Shown here one piece after another: positions 33,480 to 40,804 of a stretch of 64,000 nt of DNA. Under the pieces are notes generated by a model, which was not told where the DNA came from, did no database searches, and saw only the letters and a program-made list of their open reading frames with translations. The position numbers and the translations under genes are program-made. The first letter of the stretch is position 1. Each line of letters starts with the position of its first letter. Origin of the DNA: CAMDHY01 sp046156265 (GTDB lineage Bacteria; Pseudomonadota; Alphaproteobacteria; Rhizobiales; Segnochrobactraceae); assembly GCF_046156265.1 (NCBI RefSeq), contig NZ_JAWDIR010000047.1, positions 62,001 through 126,000 of the forward strand, given 5' to 3'.

Positions 33480-34501
33480 TACTGCGGGGCCTCGTTCCAG
33501 ACGGCGACGAAGTCGTTCGTGTAGGCGTCGGCGAGGTTCGGCAGCGGCGCCTTCAGCGAGCCCGACGCGACCTGGCTGTCGTGCCACTTCTGCCAGTCCT
33601 CCGGCGGCTGGTATCCCCAACCCTTCGCCCGGTCGTTCGGCTCGATGCGCACGACGATGGCGTCGAACAGGGCGTTGGCGAAGGCCGGATCCTCGCCCTC
33701 CTGCGGGTTGCCCGTCTTGGTGTGGGCAAGCACCTTCTCGCGGTTGGCCGGATCAAGCGCGAAGCGCGTCGCCTCGACGATCGACTTGCCGAACTTCTCG
33801 ATGACGTCCGGATGGTCCTTGATGTAGCTCGCCATGGCGGCGTAGCCGTTGCCGAAATAGGCGAGGTAGGCCGGCGGGGTGATCTCGCGCAGCGGCAGGC
33901 CCTTCGATTCCATGATCGCCGCGTCGCTGACCGCTCCGGCATAGGCGGCGATGTCGCCGCGCAGGAAGGCCGCCGCCGCGAGGCCGCCGTCGCCGACCGG
34001 CAGGAAGGTGTAGTCGGTGCCTTCCTTCATGCCGAGGTCGTTGAGGATGGCGCGGGTGAAGCCGACTTCCGCGCCGTCCGCCGTGCCGACGCCGATCGTC
34101 GTGCCCTTGAGGTCGGCCGGCGACTGGATCGGCGAATCCTTCTGCACCAGCACGCCGAAGACGCTCTTGGCGAAGTGGTTGAAGATGAAGACGACGTCCT
34201 CGCCGCGGGCCCGCGCCGCAAGCACCGGCGCCGGGCCCGGCTGGCCGATCTGCGCCTGGCCGGCCGCCATCGCCTGCAGCACCTGCGAGGAGCCGTCGAC
34301 CGCCTCCACCGTGACGTTGAGGCCGTTCTTCTCGAAGATGCCTTCGCCGATCGCCGTGTGCAGGGCGAAGTTGTTGATCGCCGACGGGTTCGGCACGGCG
34401 ACGACGACGTCGGTCGCCTGGGCCTCAGCCCGCCCGAGGCCGAAGCCCCCCACCAATACGGCGAGCCCGACGGCCGCCCCCAGACGCATTGCGGCGTTCA
34501 T
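33479..34501 (-). CDS. periplasmic substrate-binding protein, NMT1/SsuA type
   Basis: The 340-residue protein starts at ATG 34501 (GGGAGG ribosome site) with a signal peptide ending near GRAEA. The mature part has the SsuA/THI5-like pattern VVVAVPNPSAINNFALHTAIGEGIFEKNGLNV and LKGTTIGVGTADGAEVGFTRAIL. These proteins bind nitrate, sulfonates, thiamine precursors or aromatic acids, and the ligand cannot be told by eye. Neighbouring catabolic genes favour a small organic acid. It is the first gene of a three-gene importer operon that ends with the GntR gene. Confidence 0.9.
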   Translation of the reverse strand: MNAAMRLGAAVGLAVLVGGFGLGRAEAQATDVVVAVPNPSAINNFALHTAIGEGIFEKNGLNVTVEAVDGSSQVLQAMAAGQAQIGQPGPAPVLAARARGEDVVFIFNHFAKSVFGVLVQKDSPIQSPADLKGTTIGVGTADGAEVGFTRAILNDLGMKEGTDYTFLPVGDGGLAAAAFLRGDIAAYAGAVSDAAIMESKGLPLREITPPAYLAYFGNGYAAMASYIKDHPDVIEKFGKSIVEATRFALDPANREKVLAHTKTGNPQEGEDPAFANALFDAIVVRIEPNDRAKGWGYQPPEDWQKWHDSQVASGSLKAPLPNLADAYTNDFVAVWNEAPQ

Positions 34502-34679
34502 GAGTCCCTCCCAGCGCACGTGGCGCATCCTGCATTTCGCTCCCGGGCGCGTCGTCTTCGTGGACGATCGCTTACCCATCCAAAGAGTATGTACGATCGT
34601 CGGCAGTCTTGTCAAAAATGTATGAAGCGTGCTTGATCGGGCCTCGTCCGGTCGCGCTAGACGGCCCGACAGGGGAGGA

Positions 34680-35393
34680 ATGCCCGTGAACAAGATCGAT
34701 CGTTTCGTTGTCCCGGCGCCCGCGCCGGTGGTGCTGCCGGTGGTCGGCTCCGACCTCGGATTCCCGGTGCGGCGCGTCTATTGCGTCGGCCGCAACTATG
34801 TCGCCCACATCCGCGAGATGGGCGGCGACGAGGCGCGCGACCCGCCGGTGTTCTTCCAGAAGCCGGCCGACTCCATCGTCCACGACGGCGCGACCATCCC
34901 CTATCCGTCGCTGTCGCAGAACTACCACCACGAGCTCGAGCTGGTCGTCGCGCTGAAGTCCGGCGGCCGCGACATCCCGGCCGACAAGGCACTCGACCAC
35001 GTCTACGGCTACGGCATCGGCCTCGACATGACGCGGCGCGATCTGCAGAAGCGCCTGTCGGATGCCGGCCTGCCGTGGGAGGACTCGAAGTCCTTCGACC
35101 ACTCCTGCCCGTGCGGGCCGCTCCACCCCGTCGAGGAGGTCGGCCACGTCTCCTCCGGCGCGATCCGCCTCACCGTCAACGGCGAGACCCGTCAGGATTC
35201 CGACGTCTCGCTCCTGATCTGGAAGATCCCCGAGATCATCGCCAACCTGTCGCAGGCCTACGAGCTCTTCCCCGGCGACATCATCCTCACCGGCACGCCG
35301 CACGGCGTCGGCCCGGTCCAGGCGGGCGATGTTCTCGTCGGCACCATCGACAAGCTCGGCTCCCTCACCGTAAGGATCGGCCCGCAGCGCTGA
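34680..35393 (+). CDS. fumarylacetoacetate hydrolase family protein
   Basis: The 237-residue protein has the FAH C-terminal fold: YCVGRNYVAHIREMG, VFFQKPADSIV, NYHHELELVVALK with Mg-binding Glu residues, and GDIILTGTPHGVGPV. It is close to fumarylpyruvate/maleylpyruvate hydrolases of the gentisate pathway, which cleave a C-C bond in an acylpyruvate. GTG 34686 fits the AGGGGAGGA ribosome site better than ATG 34680, which is almost on top of it. It runs divergently from the ABC importer and precedes an RraA-like aldolase by 16 bases. Confidence 0.88.
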   Translation: MPVNKIDRFVVPAPAPVVLPVVGSDLGFPVRRVYCVGRNYVAHIREMGGDEARDPPVFFQKPADSIVHDGATIPYPSLSQNYHHELELVVALKSGGRDIPADKALDHVYGYGIGLDMTRRDLQKRLSDAGLPWEDSKSFDHSCPCGPLHPVEEVGHVSSGAIRLTVNGETRQDSDVSLLIWKIPEIIANLSQAYELFPGDIILTGTPHGVGPVQAGDVLVGTIDKLGSLTVRIGPQR

Positions 35394-35409
35394 GCCGATC
35401 GGACCGACC

Positions 35410-36078
35410 ATGACTGACCAGACGAGCCTATCCGTGACGGCACCGCCGTCGCTCGACCCGGCGCTCGCCGCAGCCCTTGCGGCGCTGCCGACGCCGGTGA
35501 TCGGCGACTGCCTGGAGCGGCTCTCCGGCCCGGTCGGGCTGAGGCGCTACAGCAGCGCCGCCAAGCTCGTCGGCATCGCCCGCACCGTGAAGACGCGGCC
35601 GGGCGACAATCTCGCGCTCTACCGCATGATCGTCCGCCTCCGCCCCGGCGACGTCCTCGTCGTCGACGGCGGCGGCGACGTCACCAACGCGCTGATGGGC
35701 GAGCTGATGACGCTCGAGGCGAAGCGGCGCGGCTGCGCCGGCCTCCTCATCGACGGTGCGATCCGCGATGTCGGCGAGATCGCCGACATCGACCTGCCGA
35801 CCTATGCCCGCGGCCACTCCCTGCGCGGCCCCTACAAGTCGCATCCGGGCTTTCTCGACGTCACGGTGGCGATCGGCGGCCAGGTGATCACGGCCGGCGA
35901 CGTGGTGGTGGGCGACGCCGACGGCGTCGTCACCTTCCCGGCGGCCCGCGCCGCCGAGATCGTGGCGCTCGCCGGCGAGAAGTTCGAGCGGGAGGAGGGC
36001 ATCCGCCGCTCGATCCTGTCGGGCGAGGACACCGGCTGGGTCGAGGCGATGCTCGCCGATCTCGGCCAGGCCGAGTGA
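35410..36078 (+). CDS. RraA-like/4-hydroxy-4-methyl-2-oxoglutarate aldolase family protein
   Basis: The 222-residue protein has the RraA/HMG-aldolase fold: VIGDCLERL, PGDVLVVDGGGDVTNALMGELMT, GLLIDGAIRDVGEI (Arg/Asp substrate and Mg site), and GDVVVGDADGVVTFP. Class II pyruvate aldolases of this family split HMG or CHA into pyruvate plus another keto acid, late in protocatechuate and gallate degradation. Next to the FAH hydrolase it points to a ring-cleavage or acylpyruvate catabolic branch. The initiating dioxygenase is not in the window. Confidence 0.87.
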   Translation: MTDQTSLSVTAPPSLDPALAAALAALPTPVIGDCLERLSGPVGLRRYSSAAKLVGIARTVKTRPGDNLALYRMIVRLRPGDVLVVDGGGDVTNALMGELMTLEAKRRGCAGLLIDGAIRDVGEIADIDLPTYARGHSLRGPYKSHPGFLDVTVAIGGQVITAGDVVVGDADGVVTFPAARAAEIVALAGEKFEREEGIRRSILSGEDTGWVEAMLADLGQAE

Positions 36079-36088
36079 TCGCGGGCGC

Positions 36089-36943
36089 ATGAGCCTTTCC
36101 CTCGCCGACTTCGTCGGCCCCGGCGGCGACCTCTGGACGCTGGCCGAGCTCGCCCTTGCCGTTCTCGTCACCGGCGCCGTCGTCGGCGTCCTCGCCGGCC
36201 TCTTCGGCATCGGTGGCGGCGCCATCATCGTGCCGGTGCTCTACGAGATCTTCGCCGTCGCCGGCGTCGACGAGAGCATCCGCATGCACGTCGCCCTCGG
36301 CACCTCGCTCGGCGTCGTCGTGCCGACGGCGGTCAGATCGTTCCGCGGCCACTGGAAACGCGGCACCGTCGACATGGAGGTGCTGCGGCCCTGGGTGATC
36401 GCCATCCCCGTCGGCGTCGTGCTCGGGTCCATCACGGTGGCGAGCCTGTCGAGCGCCGGGCTGCGCGGCATCTTCGCGGTGCTCGCCACGCTGTTCGCCG
36501 CCAAGATGCTGTTCGGCCGCGCCGACTGGCGCCTCGGCGAGACGCTGCCGGGCGGTATCCCGAACGCCATCCTTGGCGCCGTCATCGGCTTCATCTCGAC
36601 GCTGATGGGCATCGGCGGCGGCGTCATGTCGACCGTCTACATGACGCTCTACGGCCGTACGCTGCTGCAGGCGATCTCGACGTCGGCCGGCGTCGGCGTG
36701 CTGATCGCCGTGCCCGGCACGATCGGCTACATGGCCGCCGGCTGGGGTGCTCCGGGTCTGCCACCGCTGTCGATCGGCTTCGTCAGCCTGCTCGGCGTCG
36801 CCCTGATCATCCCGGCGGCGCTGCTGACGACGCCGTTCGGCGTGCGCCTTGCGCACAGCTGGCCGCGTCGGCGGCTCGAGATCGGCTTCGGCATCTTTCT
36901 GCTCACCGTCGCCGCCCGCTTCGCCTCCAGCCTGGTGTTCTGA
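36089..36943 (+). CDS. TSUP-family exporter (TauE/SafE)
   Basis: The 284-residue protein has about eight hydrophobic segments and the duplicated TSUP glycine motifs, GLFGIGGGAIIVPVL and LMGIGGGVMSTVYM. Family members export or import sulfite, sulfoacetate or small organic acids. It follows the RraA-like gene by 10 bases, so it belongs to the same operon and may export a product or import the substrate of this pathway. Confidence 0.9.
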   Translation: MSLSLADFVGPGGDLWTLAELALAVLVTGAVVGVLAGLFGIGGGAIIVPVLYEIFAVAGVDESIRMHVALGTSLGVVVPTAVRSFRGHWKRGTVDMEVLRPWVIAIPVGVVLGSITVASLSSAGLRGIFAVLATLFAAKMLFGRADWRLGETLPGGIPNAILGAVIGFISTLMGIGGGVMSTVYMTLYGRTLLQAISTSAGVGVLIAVPGTIGYMAAGWGAPGLPPLSIGFVSLLGVALIIPAALLTTPFGVRLAHSWPRRRLEIGFGIFLLTVAARFASSLVF

Positions 36944-37116
36944 GCGCCGGGGCAACCGGAGGGGCGCCTCGCGCGTTGGTCAGGGCTGCCGGAATCCGCG
37001 ACGGGGGTACGTCACGGGGCGAGACCATCCGGGACGGTGGCAGTCGAGCGGCGACGGCGGGGGTTATTTCCGGCCGCGTGCGCTTTTTCCCCGCCCCGAT
37101 GCCGCGCCGGAGGACC

Positions 37117-38376
37117 ATGCCCGCTTCCATCCTCGGTACGCCGGTCCGGCCGCTCGATCCGGCCCAGGAGCGCCCGGCCCAGGAGCGCCCGGCCCAGGAG
37201 CGCAGCCCGGCCCGTGAGCGCAGCCCGGCACAGGAGCGCATCGGCATCCGGGACGTGCCCGGGGCGCCGACGGCCGCCGCGGTGCGCCGGCACCCGTTCT
37301 CGTTCGACACGCTGTCGCGCTCGGCCGGCATCGGCATCTTCATCGTCGCCTTCTTCTTCGCCATCTGGGCGGCGGCTGCCGTCGTGGTGCCGACGACGGC
37401 TGCGATCGTCCTCGGGCTCGCGATGGGCCCCCTGGTCGACTGGCTGATGAAGCGACGCGTGCCCGCTTACGCCGCGGCGGCGATCCTGGTGCTGGCGGTT
37501 CTGCTGGTCGTGCACTTGACGTTCGCGATCTTCGCGCTGCCGCTCATTGCCTGGATCGATCGCGCTCCGGAGATCGTCGCGACGATGCGCGACAAGCTCA
37601 TGCCGCTGCGCATGCTGATGGCCGAGGTGCAGCAGATCACGGAGGCGGTGGAGAGCGCCTCCGGCATGGGCGGCGAAGGCGGCGAGGCCAGCGGCGGCAG
37701 CCTCGGCGTGCTGCTGTCCGCCGCGTCGCTGGCGCCCGTCGTTCTCGCCCAGGCGGTGTTGTTCGTCGGTGCCCTGTTCTTCTTCCTCGCGACGCGCCGG
37801 CCGCTGCGGGCGGCCGCCCTCGGCGTCTGCCTCACCCGACCGGCCCGCCTTCTCGCGGCCGGCACCCTCGCCCGTGTCGAGGAGGCGCTATCGGGTTACT
37901 TCGCGGCGATCACGGTGGTGAACATCGGTCTCGGCATTGCCACCGGCCTGATGTGCTGGGCCCTCGGCCTGCCGACCCCGGCGCTCTGGGGCGCCCTCGC
38001 CACCGTCCTCAACTTCGCGCCCTATATCGGGCCGGCGGTGCTGACCGTGATCCTGTTCGGGGTCGGGCTGGTGAGCCTCGACACGATGACGGCGGCGCTG
38101 CTGCCGCCGCTCGCCTTTGTCGGCCTCAACACCCTCGAGGGCCAGATCATCACGCCGAGCGTGCTCGGTCACCGGCTGGCGATGAACCCGCTGATGATCT
38201 TCCTCGCCATCGCCTTCTGGATGTGGCTCTGGGGACCCGCGGGCGCCTTCGTCGCGGTGCCGCTGCTGGTCATCTCCGGCGTCCTGATCGAGGCCCTGTC
38301 GCGCCGCAACGGCTTCGGCCGTCGCAGCCGCCTCGGCCTCGCCGCCGGCCGGCGCATCCAGCGCCCCTGGACCTGA
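37117..38376 (+). CDS. AI-2E family transporter (TqsA/PerM-like)
   Basis: The product is 419 residues from ATG 37117, with GGAGG just upstream; ATG 37099 is also possible. After an unusual repeat-rich N-terminus it has about seven to eight hydrophobic segments with the family blocks TTAAIVLGLAMGPLVDWL, VLNFAPYIGPAVL, LEGQIITPSVLGHRLAMNPLMIFLAIAFW and LWGPAGAFVAVPLLV. The family includes a quorum-signal exporter and Na+/H+ antiporters. Function here is unassigned. It is followed by a terminator belonging to the opposite strand. Confidence 0.87.
   Translation: MPASILGTPVRPLDPAQERPAQERPAQERSPARERSPAQERIGIRDVPGAPTAAAVRRHPFSFDTLSRSAGIGIFIVAFFFAIWAAAAVVVPTTAAIVLGLAMGPLVDWLMKRRVPAYAAAAILVLAVLLVVHLTFAIFALPLIAWIDRAPEIVATMRDKLMPLRMLMAEVQQITEAVESASGMGGEGGEASGGSLGVLLSAASLAPVVLAQAVLFVGALFFFLATRRPLRAAALGVCLTRPARLLAAGTLARVEEALSGYFAAITVVNIGLGIATGLMCWALGLPTPALWGALATVLNFAPYIGPAVLTVILFGVGLVSLDTMTAALLPPLAFVGLNTLEGQIITPSVLGHRLAMNPLMIFLAIAFWMWLWGPAGAFVAVPLLVISGVLIEALSRRNGFGRRSRLGLAAGRRIQRPWT
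37161..37239 (+). repeat. in-frame tandem repeat in the AI-2E transporter N-terminus
   Basis: Five copies of a 15-18 base unit of the form GCCCAGGAGCGC(AG)CCCG encode (P)AQERP/AQERSP repeats in the cytoplasmic tail. The unit length switches from 15 to 18 bases in frame, which is consistent with slippage. Confidence 0.85.
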
Positions 38377-38431
38377 GCCAAGGGGGCTGATCGCCGCGGC
38401 GGCTCGTCCGCCCGGCAATCACCCGGGCACG

Positions 38432-38458
38432 AAAAAGCCGGCCGCGCATGCGGCCGGC
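38432..38458 (-). terminator. intrinsic terminator of the DUF2934 gene
   Basis: GCCGGCCGC-GCAT-GCGGCCGGC is a perfect 9-bp stem followed on the minus strand by TTTTT. It starts 28 bases after the stop of the minus-strand DUF2934 gene. Confidence 0.9.
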
Positions 38459-38485
38459 TCGGTCGTTGGTCGTCGTGGTTGTTGT

Positions 38486-38773
38486 TCAGCGGGTGCCGGC
38501 GAACTTCGCCTCGACCACTCTCTGCTCGACGACCTCATCCTCCTCCTCGGCTGCGCCGACACCGGCGACCGGGGTGAACGAGATCGGGTCGCTCGCCGGG
38601 AAGCTCTCCTTGAGCGCCTCGTCGAGATCGTCGTTGGACACGGCGCTCTCGCCGCGCTCGAGCTCGCGGATGGCCTGTTCCCAGTGCTCACGGTCCCGGC
38701 CGTGCGGGCACCCTTCTTCCATCCAGATCTTGTGAGCGCGTTCGCGGATTTCGTCTTCGCTGATCGTCGGCAT
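38486..38773 (-). CDS. DUF2934-type small protein
   Basis: The product is 95 residues from ATG 38773. The first half, IRERAHKIWMEEGCPHGRDREHWEQA, is the DUF2934 motif. The second holds the ESFPASDPIS sequence often seen in small alphaproteobacterial stress proteins. Molecular function is unknown. An exact EcfG promoter ends about 37 bases upstream of the ATG, and an intrinsic terminator follows, so it is a monocistronic member of the general stress regulon. Confidence 0.85.
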   Translation of the reverse strand: MPTISEDEIRERAHKIWMEEGCPHGRDREHWEQAIRELERGESAVSNDDLDEALKESFPASDPISFTPVAGVGAAEEEDEVVEQRVVEAKFAGTR

Positions 38774-38809
38774 CGGACCCTTGCTCCCTGCACAGGCTGC
38801 AACCCATGG

Positions 38810-38834
38810 AACGCGGCCCACCGGTTGCCGTTCC
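38810..38834 (-). promoter_or_regulatory. sigma-EcfG promoter of the DUF2934 gene
   Basis: On the minus strand GGAAC (38834-38830), 16 bases, CGTT (38813-38810). Exact consensus. Confidence 0.83.
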
Positions 38835-38854
38835 CGCCGGGTTGCCGGTGGCGG

Positions 38855-38879
38855 GGAACGGATAGGGCTCCGGCTCGTT
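38855..38879 (+). promoter_or_regulatory. sigma-EcfG promoter of the 74-residue membrane-protein gene
   Basis: GGAAC (38855-38859), 16 bases, CGTT (38876-38879). It is divergent from the minus-strand site only 20 bases away, and the -10 lies 97 bases ahead of ATG 38976. Confidence 0.83.
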
Positions 38880-38975
38880 GTCCGACCAACACGCGGCTCG
38901 ACGTGCGAGCCGCTTCGGCATCGCCCCGGTGCCGTTGCTTCCACCAGCAATGAAACGACTGAAGAGGACTTTATC

Positions 38976-39200
38976 ATGTCTGCCGAACGTTTGGATGACA
39001 CCCGCGCGCCAGCGAATTCCCGCGCGCCAGGCGACCCCCGTCCGCCGGCTCACGACGCCGCCCCGGTGATGAACCCGACGCCGGCCCGGCAGGGACGCAC
39101 GGACAACCGCGTCCGCTACATCCTCGGCATCGGTCTCGTCCTCGTCGTCATCGCCTTCGTGGCGGTCTATTTTGGCACCCCGACACCGACAACGCCGTGA
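38976..39200 (+). CDS. 74-residue single-span membrane protein
   Basis: ATG 38976 follows an AGAGG ribosome site. The N-terminal ~45 residues are hydrophilic and Pro/Ala/Arg rich, followed by one transmembrane helix (YILGIGLVLVVIAFVAVYF) and a short TPTPTTP tail. No family is recognised. The upstream EcfG promoter places it with the general stress response, like the single-span protein at 22.3-22.7 kb, which has a similar architecture. Confidence 0.65.
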   Translation: MSAERLDDTRAPANSRAPGDPRPPAHDAAPVMNPTPARQGRTDNRVRYILGIGLVLVVIAFVAVYFGTPTPTTP

Positions 39201-39249
39201 TCTGACGGGGCCGGGGCGTCGCGACGCAACGGTTCTGTCAGTCATCACG

Positions 39250-39290
39250 AGTTGGCTTTAGCCATCAGTATAGTTGGCTTTAGCTATCAG
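39250..39290. repeat. 19-base direct repeat, two copies
   Basis: AGTTGGCTTTAGC(C/T)ATCAG occurs at 39250-39268 and 39272-39290, differing at one base. It lies in an AT-richer patch between a stop codon and a terminator hairpin. Each copy contains the short inverted repeat TGGCT/AGCCA or a near version. Confidence 0.7.
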
Positions 39291-39301
39291 CCTAAAAGAG
39301 G

Positions 39302-39334
39302 AAGGCCCGGCCCCCGGTGTGGGGGTCGGGCCTT
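39302..39334 (-). terminator. terminator between the 74-residue protein and DUF3309 genes
   Basis: AAGGCCCGGCCCCC pairs with GGGGGTCGGGCCTT (one G-T pair, GGTGT loop). On the minus strand it is followed by CCTCTTTTAGG. It ends the DUF3309 transcript and may also stop the plus-strand gene. Confidence 0.75.
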
Positions 39335-39383
39335 TCCTGTTGTCTCCGGCGGCCGCAGCCGCCGGGCGAGGGATGTCGATCGT

Positions 39384-39542
39384 TCAGAGCCTGCCCATCA
39401 AGGCGAGGACGAGAATGATCACCAGGATCACGCCGAGGATGCCCGACGGCGCGTAGCCCCAACCGCGACTGTAGGGCCAGCTGGGGATGGCGCCGATCAG
39501 CAGCAATATCAGGATGATGATGAGGATGGTCGAAAGCGTCAT
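39384..39542 (-). CDS. DUF3309 small membrane protein
   Basis: This 52-residue protein reads ATG 39542 to TGA 39384. It starts MTLSTILIIILILLLIGAIP, continues SWPYSRGWGYAPSG and ends with a second hydrophobic helix, LGVILVIILVLALMGRL. This is the complete DUF3309 family pattern of two helices joined by WPYSxGWGYxPSG. Its function is unknown, but such proteins are common in stress-responsive gene sets. A near-consensus EcfG promoter (AGTT instead of CGTT) lies 55-79 bases upstream. Confidence 0.88.
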   Translation of the reverse strand: MTLSTILIIILILLLIGAIPSWPYSRGWGYAPSGILGVILVIILVLALMGRL

Positions 39543-39596
39543 GAGTGCCCTCCCGTGCAATGAGCCCCGGCATCTGCCGGTCAGTCACGACGCTTC

Positions 39597-39621
39597 AACT
39601 CGGCCCGCAAGTTTTTGTTCC
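39597..39621 (-). promoter_or_regulatory. near-consensus sigma-EcfG promoter of DUF3309
   Basis: On the minus strand GGAAC (39621-39617), 16 bases, AGTT (39600-39597). One mismatch in the -10 element. Confidence 0.5.
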
Positions 39622-39755
39622 TCCGAGGTTCTTCACGCTGACGGGAGTGGCAGCGGTCGCCGCTCGCGCGTGAGGGCTCGCGGGGTCGAGTGCCGTGGAA
39701 CCAACGGGGCGGCTGCCGAATTATCCGACCGGACATTCGGTGACTGGAGGACGGT

Positions 39756-39932
39756 ATGTTCGGGTGGGCGTTGACGTTTCTCGTGGTGGCCCTGATCGCG
39801 GCGGTTCTCGGCTTCGGCGGCATCGCCGGGGTCGCGGTGGAGATTGCCAAGATCATCTTCGTCGTGGCGCTGGTTCTGTTCGCGCTGTCGGTGCTGTTCG
39901 GCCTGTTCAGGGGACGCCGCCCGACAGTGTGA
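39756..39932 (+). CDS. DUF1328 small membrane protein (YtjA-like)
   Basis: The 58-residue protein begins at ATG 39756 with a strong GGAGG site. It has two hydrophobic segments, LTFLVVALIAAVLGFGGIAG and AKIIFVVALVLFALSVLFGLF, joined by VAVEI, exactly the DUF1328 pattern. The function of this widespread family is unknown. It is followed by a perfect stem-loop terminator. The GGAAC at 39697 upstream lacks a matching -10, so its promoter class is unclear. Confidence 0.88.
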   Translation: MFGWALTFLVVALIAAVLGFGGIAGVAVEIAKIIFVVALVLFALSVLFGLFRGRRPTV

Positions 39933-39961
39933 CGCTCCGGCGGCCAGTTGCACGCACGATC

Positions 39962-39996
39962 GAGGGCTCCGGCATCGCCGGAGCCCTCGTCGTTTT
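39962..39996 (+). terminator. intrinsic terminator of the DUF1328 gene
   Basis: GAGGGCTCCGGC-ATC-GCCGGAGCCCTC is a perfect 12-bp stem followed by GTCGTTTT on the plus strand, 30 bases after the stop. Confidence 0.85.
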
Positions 39997-40010
39997 GCGG
40001 CACGGCTACG

Positions 40011-40685
40011 CTAAGGAGCGTCGTGGCCTGCGTCGCCGTCGTGTGCGTCGACGCGACCGAAGACGCGGACGAGATCGTCCACCTGTGCCGGCGTCAGCAT
40101 GCGCGGGTTGAGGCCACGCAGCAGCAGGTAGAGCTTCGCCGTCTCCTCGAGTTCCTCCATCGCGAAGACGGCCGCCTCGATCGTATCGCCGGCGACCACC
40201 GGGCCGTGGTTGGCGAGAAGCACCGCGGCGTGGCGGCCGGCGAGCCCCCGGATTGCGTCGGCGACCGCCGGATCGCCCGGCCTATAGTAGGGCAGCAGCG
40301 CCACGCGGCCGCAGCGCATCACCGAATAGGCCGTCAGCGGCGGCAGCACCGCCTGCGGATCGATCTCGGGCAGCAGCGTCACCGCGACGGCGTGGGTCGA
40401 GTGAAGGTGCACCACCGCTCCGGCCTTGCGGCGCGTCTCGTAGAGGGCCGCGTGCAGCGGCATCTCCTTCGTCGGCGGATCGCCCGAGACGAGGCGGCCG
40501 CTGGCGTCGAGGCGCGTCAGGCGGGCCGGGTCGAGAAAGCCGAGCGACGCGTTCGTCGGCGTCACCAGCAGGCCGCCGTCCTCGAGCCGCAGGCTGATGT
40601 TGCCGGACGAGCCCGGTGTGAGCCCGCGCTCGAACAGCGAGCGGGCGAACCGGCACACCGCCTCGCGTGCCTTCGAATCCGTCAT
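40011..40685 (-). CDS. otnC: class II aldolase, 3-oxo-tetronate 4-phosphate decarboxylase-like
   Basis: The 224-residue protein belongs to the class II aldolase/adducin family: GLTPGSSGNISLRL, PTNASLG, PTKEMPLHAALYE with a zinc-site Glu region, VVHLHSTHA with zinc histidines, and LLANHGPVVAG. In the established tetronate route OtnC decarboxylates 3-oxo-tetronate 4-phosphate to a triose phosphate. Assignment to OtnC rather than another class II aldolase rests on the adjacent OtnI-like isomerase and OtnK-like kinase. It is divergent from those two genes. Confidence 0.8.
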   Translation of the reverse strand: MTDSKAREAVCRFARSLFERGLTPGSSGNISLRLEDGGLLVTPTNASLGFLDPARLTRLDASGRLVSGDPPTKEMPLHAALYETRRKAGAVVHLHSTHAVAVTLLPEIDPQAVLPPLTAYSVMRCGRVALLPYYRPGDPAVADAIRGLAGRHAAVLLANHGPVVAGDTIEAAVFAMEELEETAKLYLLLRGLNPRMLTPAQVDDLVRVFGRVDAHDGDAGHDAP

Positions 40686-40804
40686 CGAACCCCTCCGCCC
40701 GGCGTGACAGCGACAGGGTTGCGAGCATAGCTTGTGCTCCGGCCGAAGGGGACCGCCGCAGCATCCGGCGGGGAGCGTCCACCACGGTCGCCGGGAGGGT
40801 CCGC

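Noticed and set aside
39697..39721. GGAAC upstream of the DUF1328 gene
   Set aside because: The bases at the -10 position read GAAT or AATT, not CGTT. Location is suggestive but the match is insufficient.
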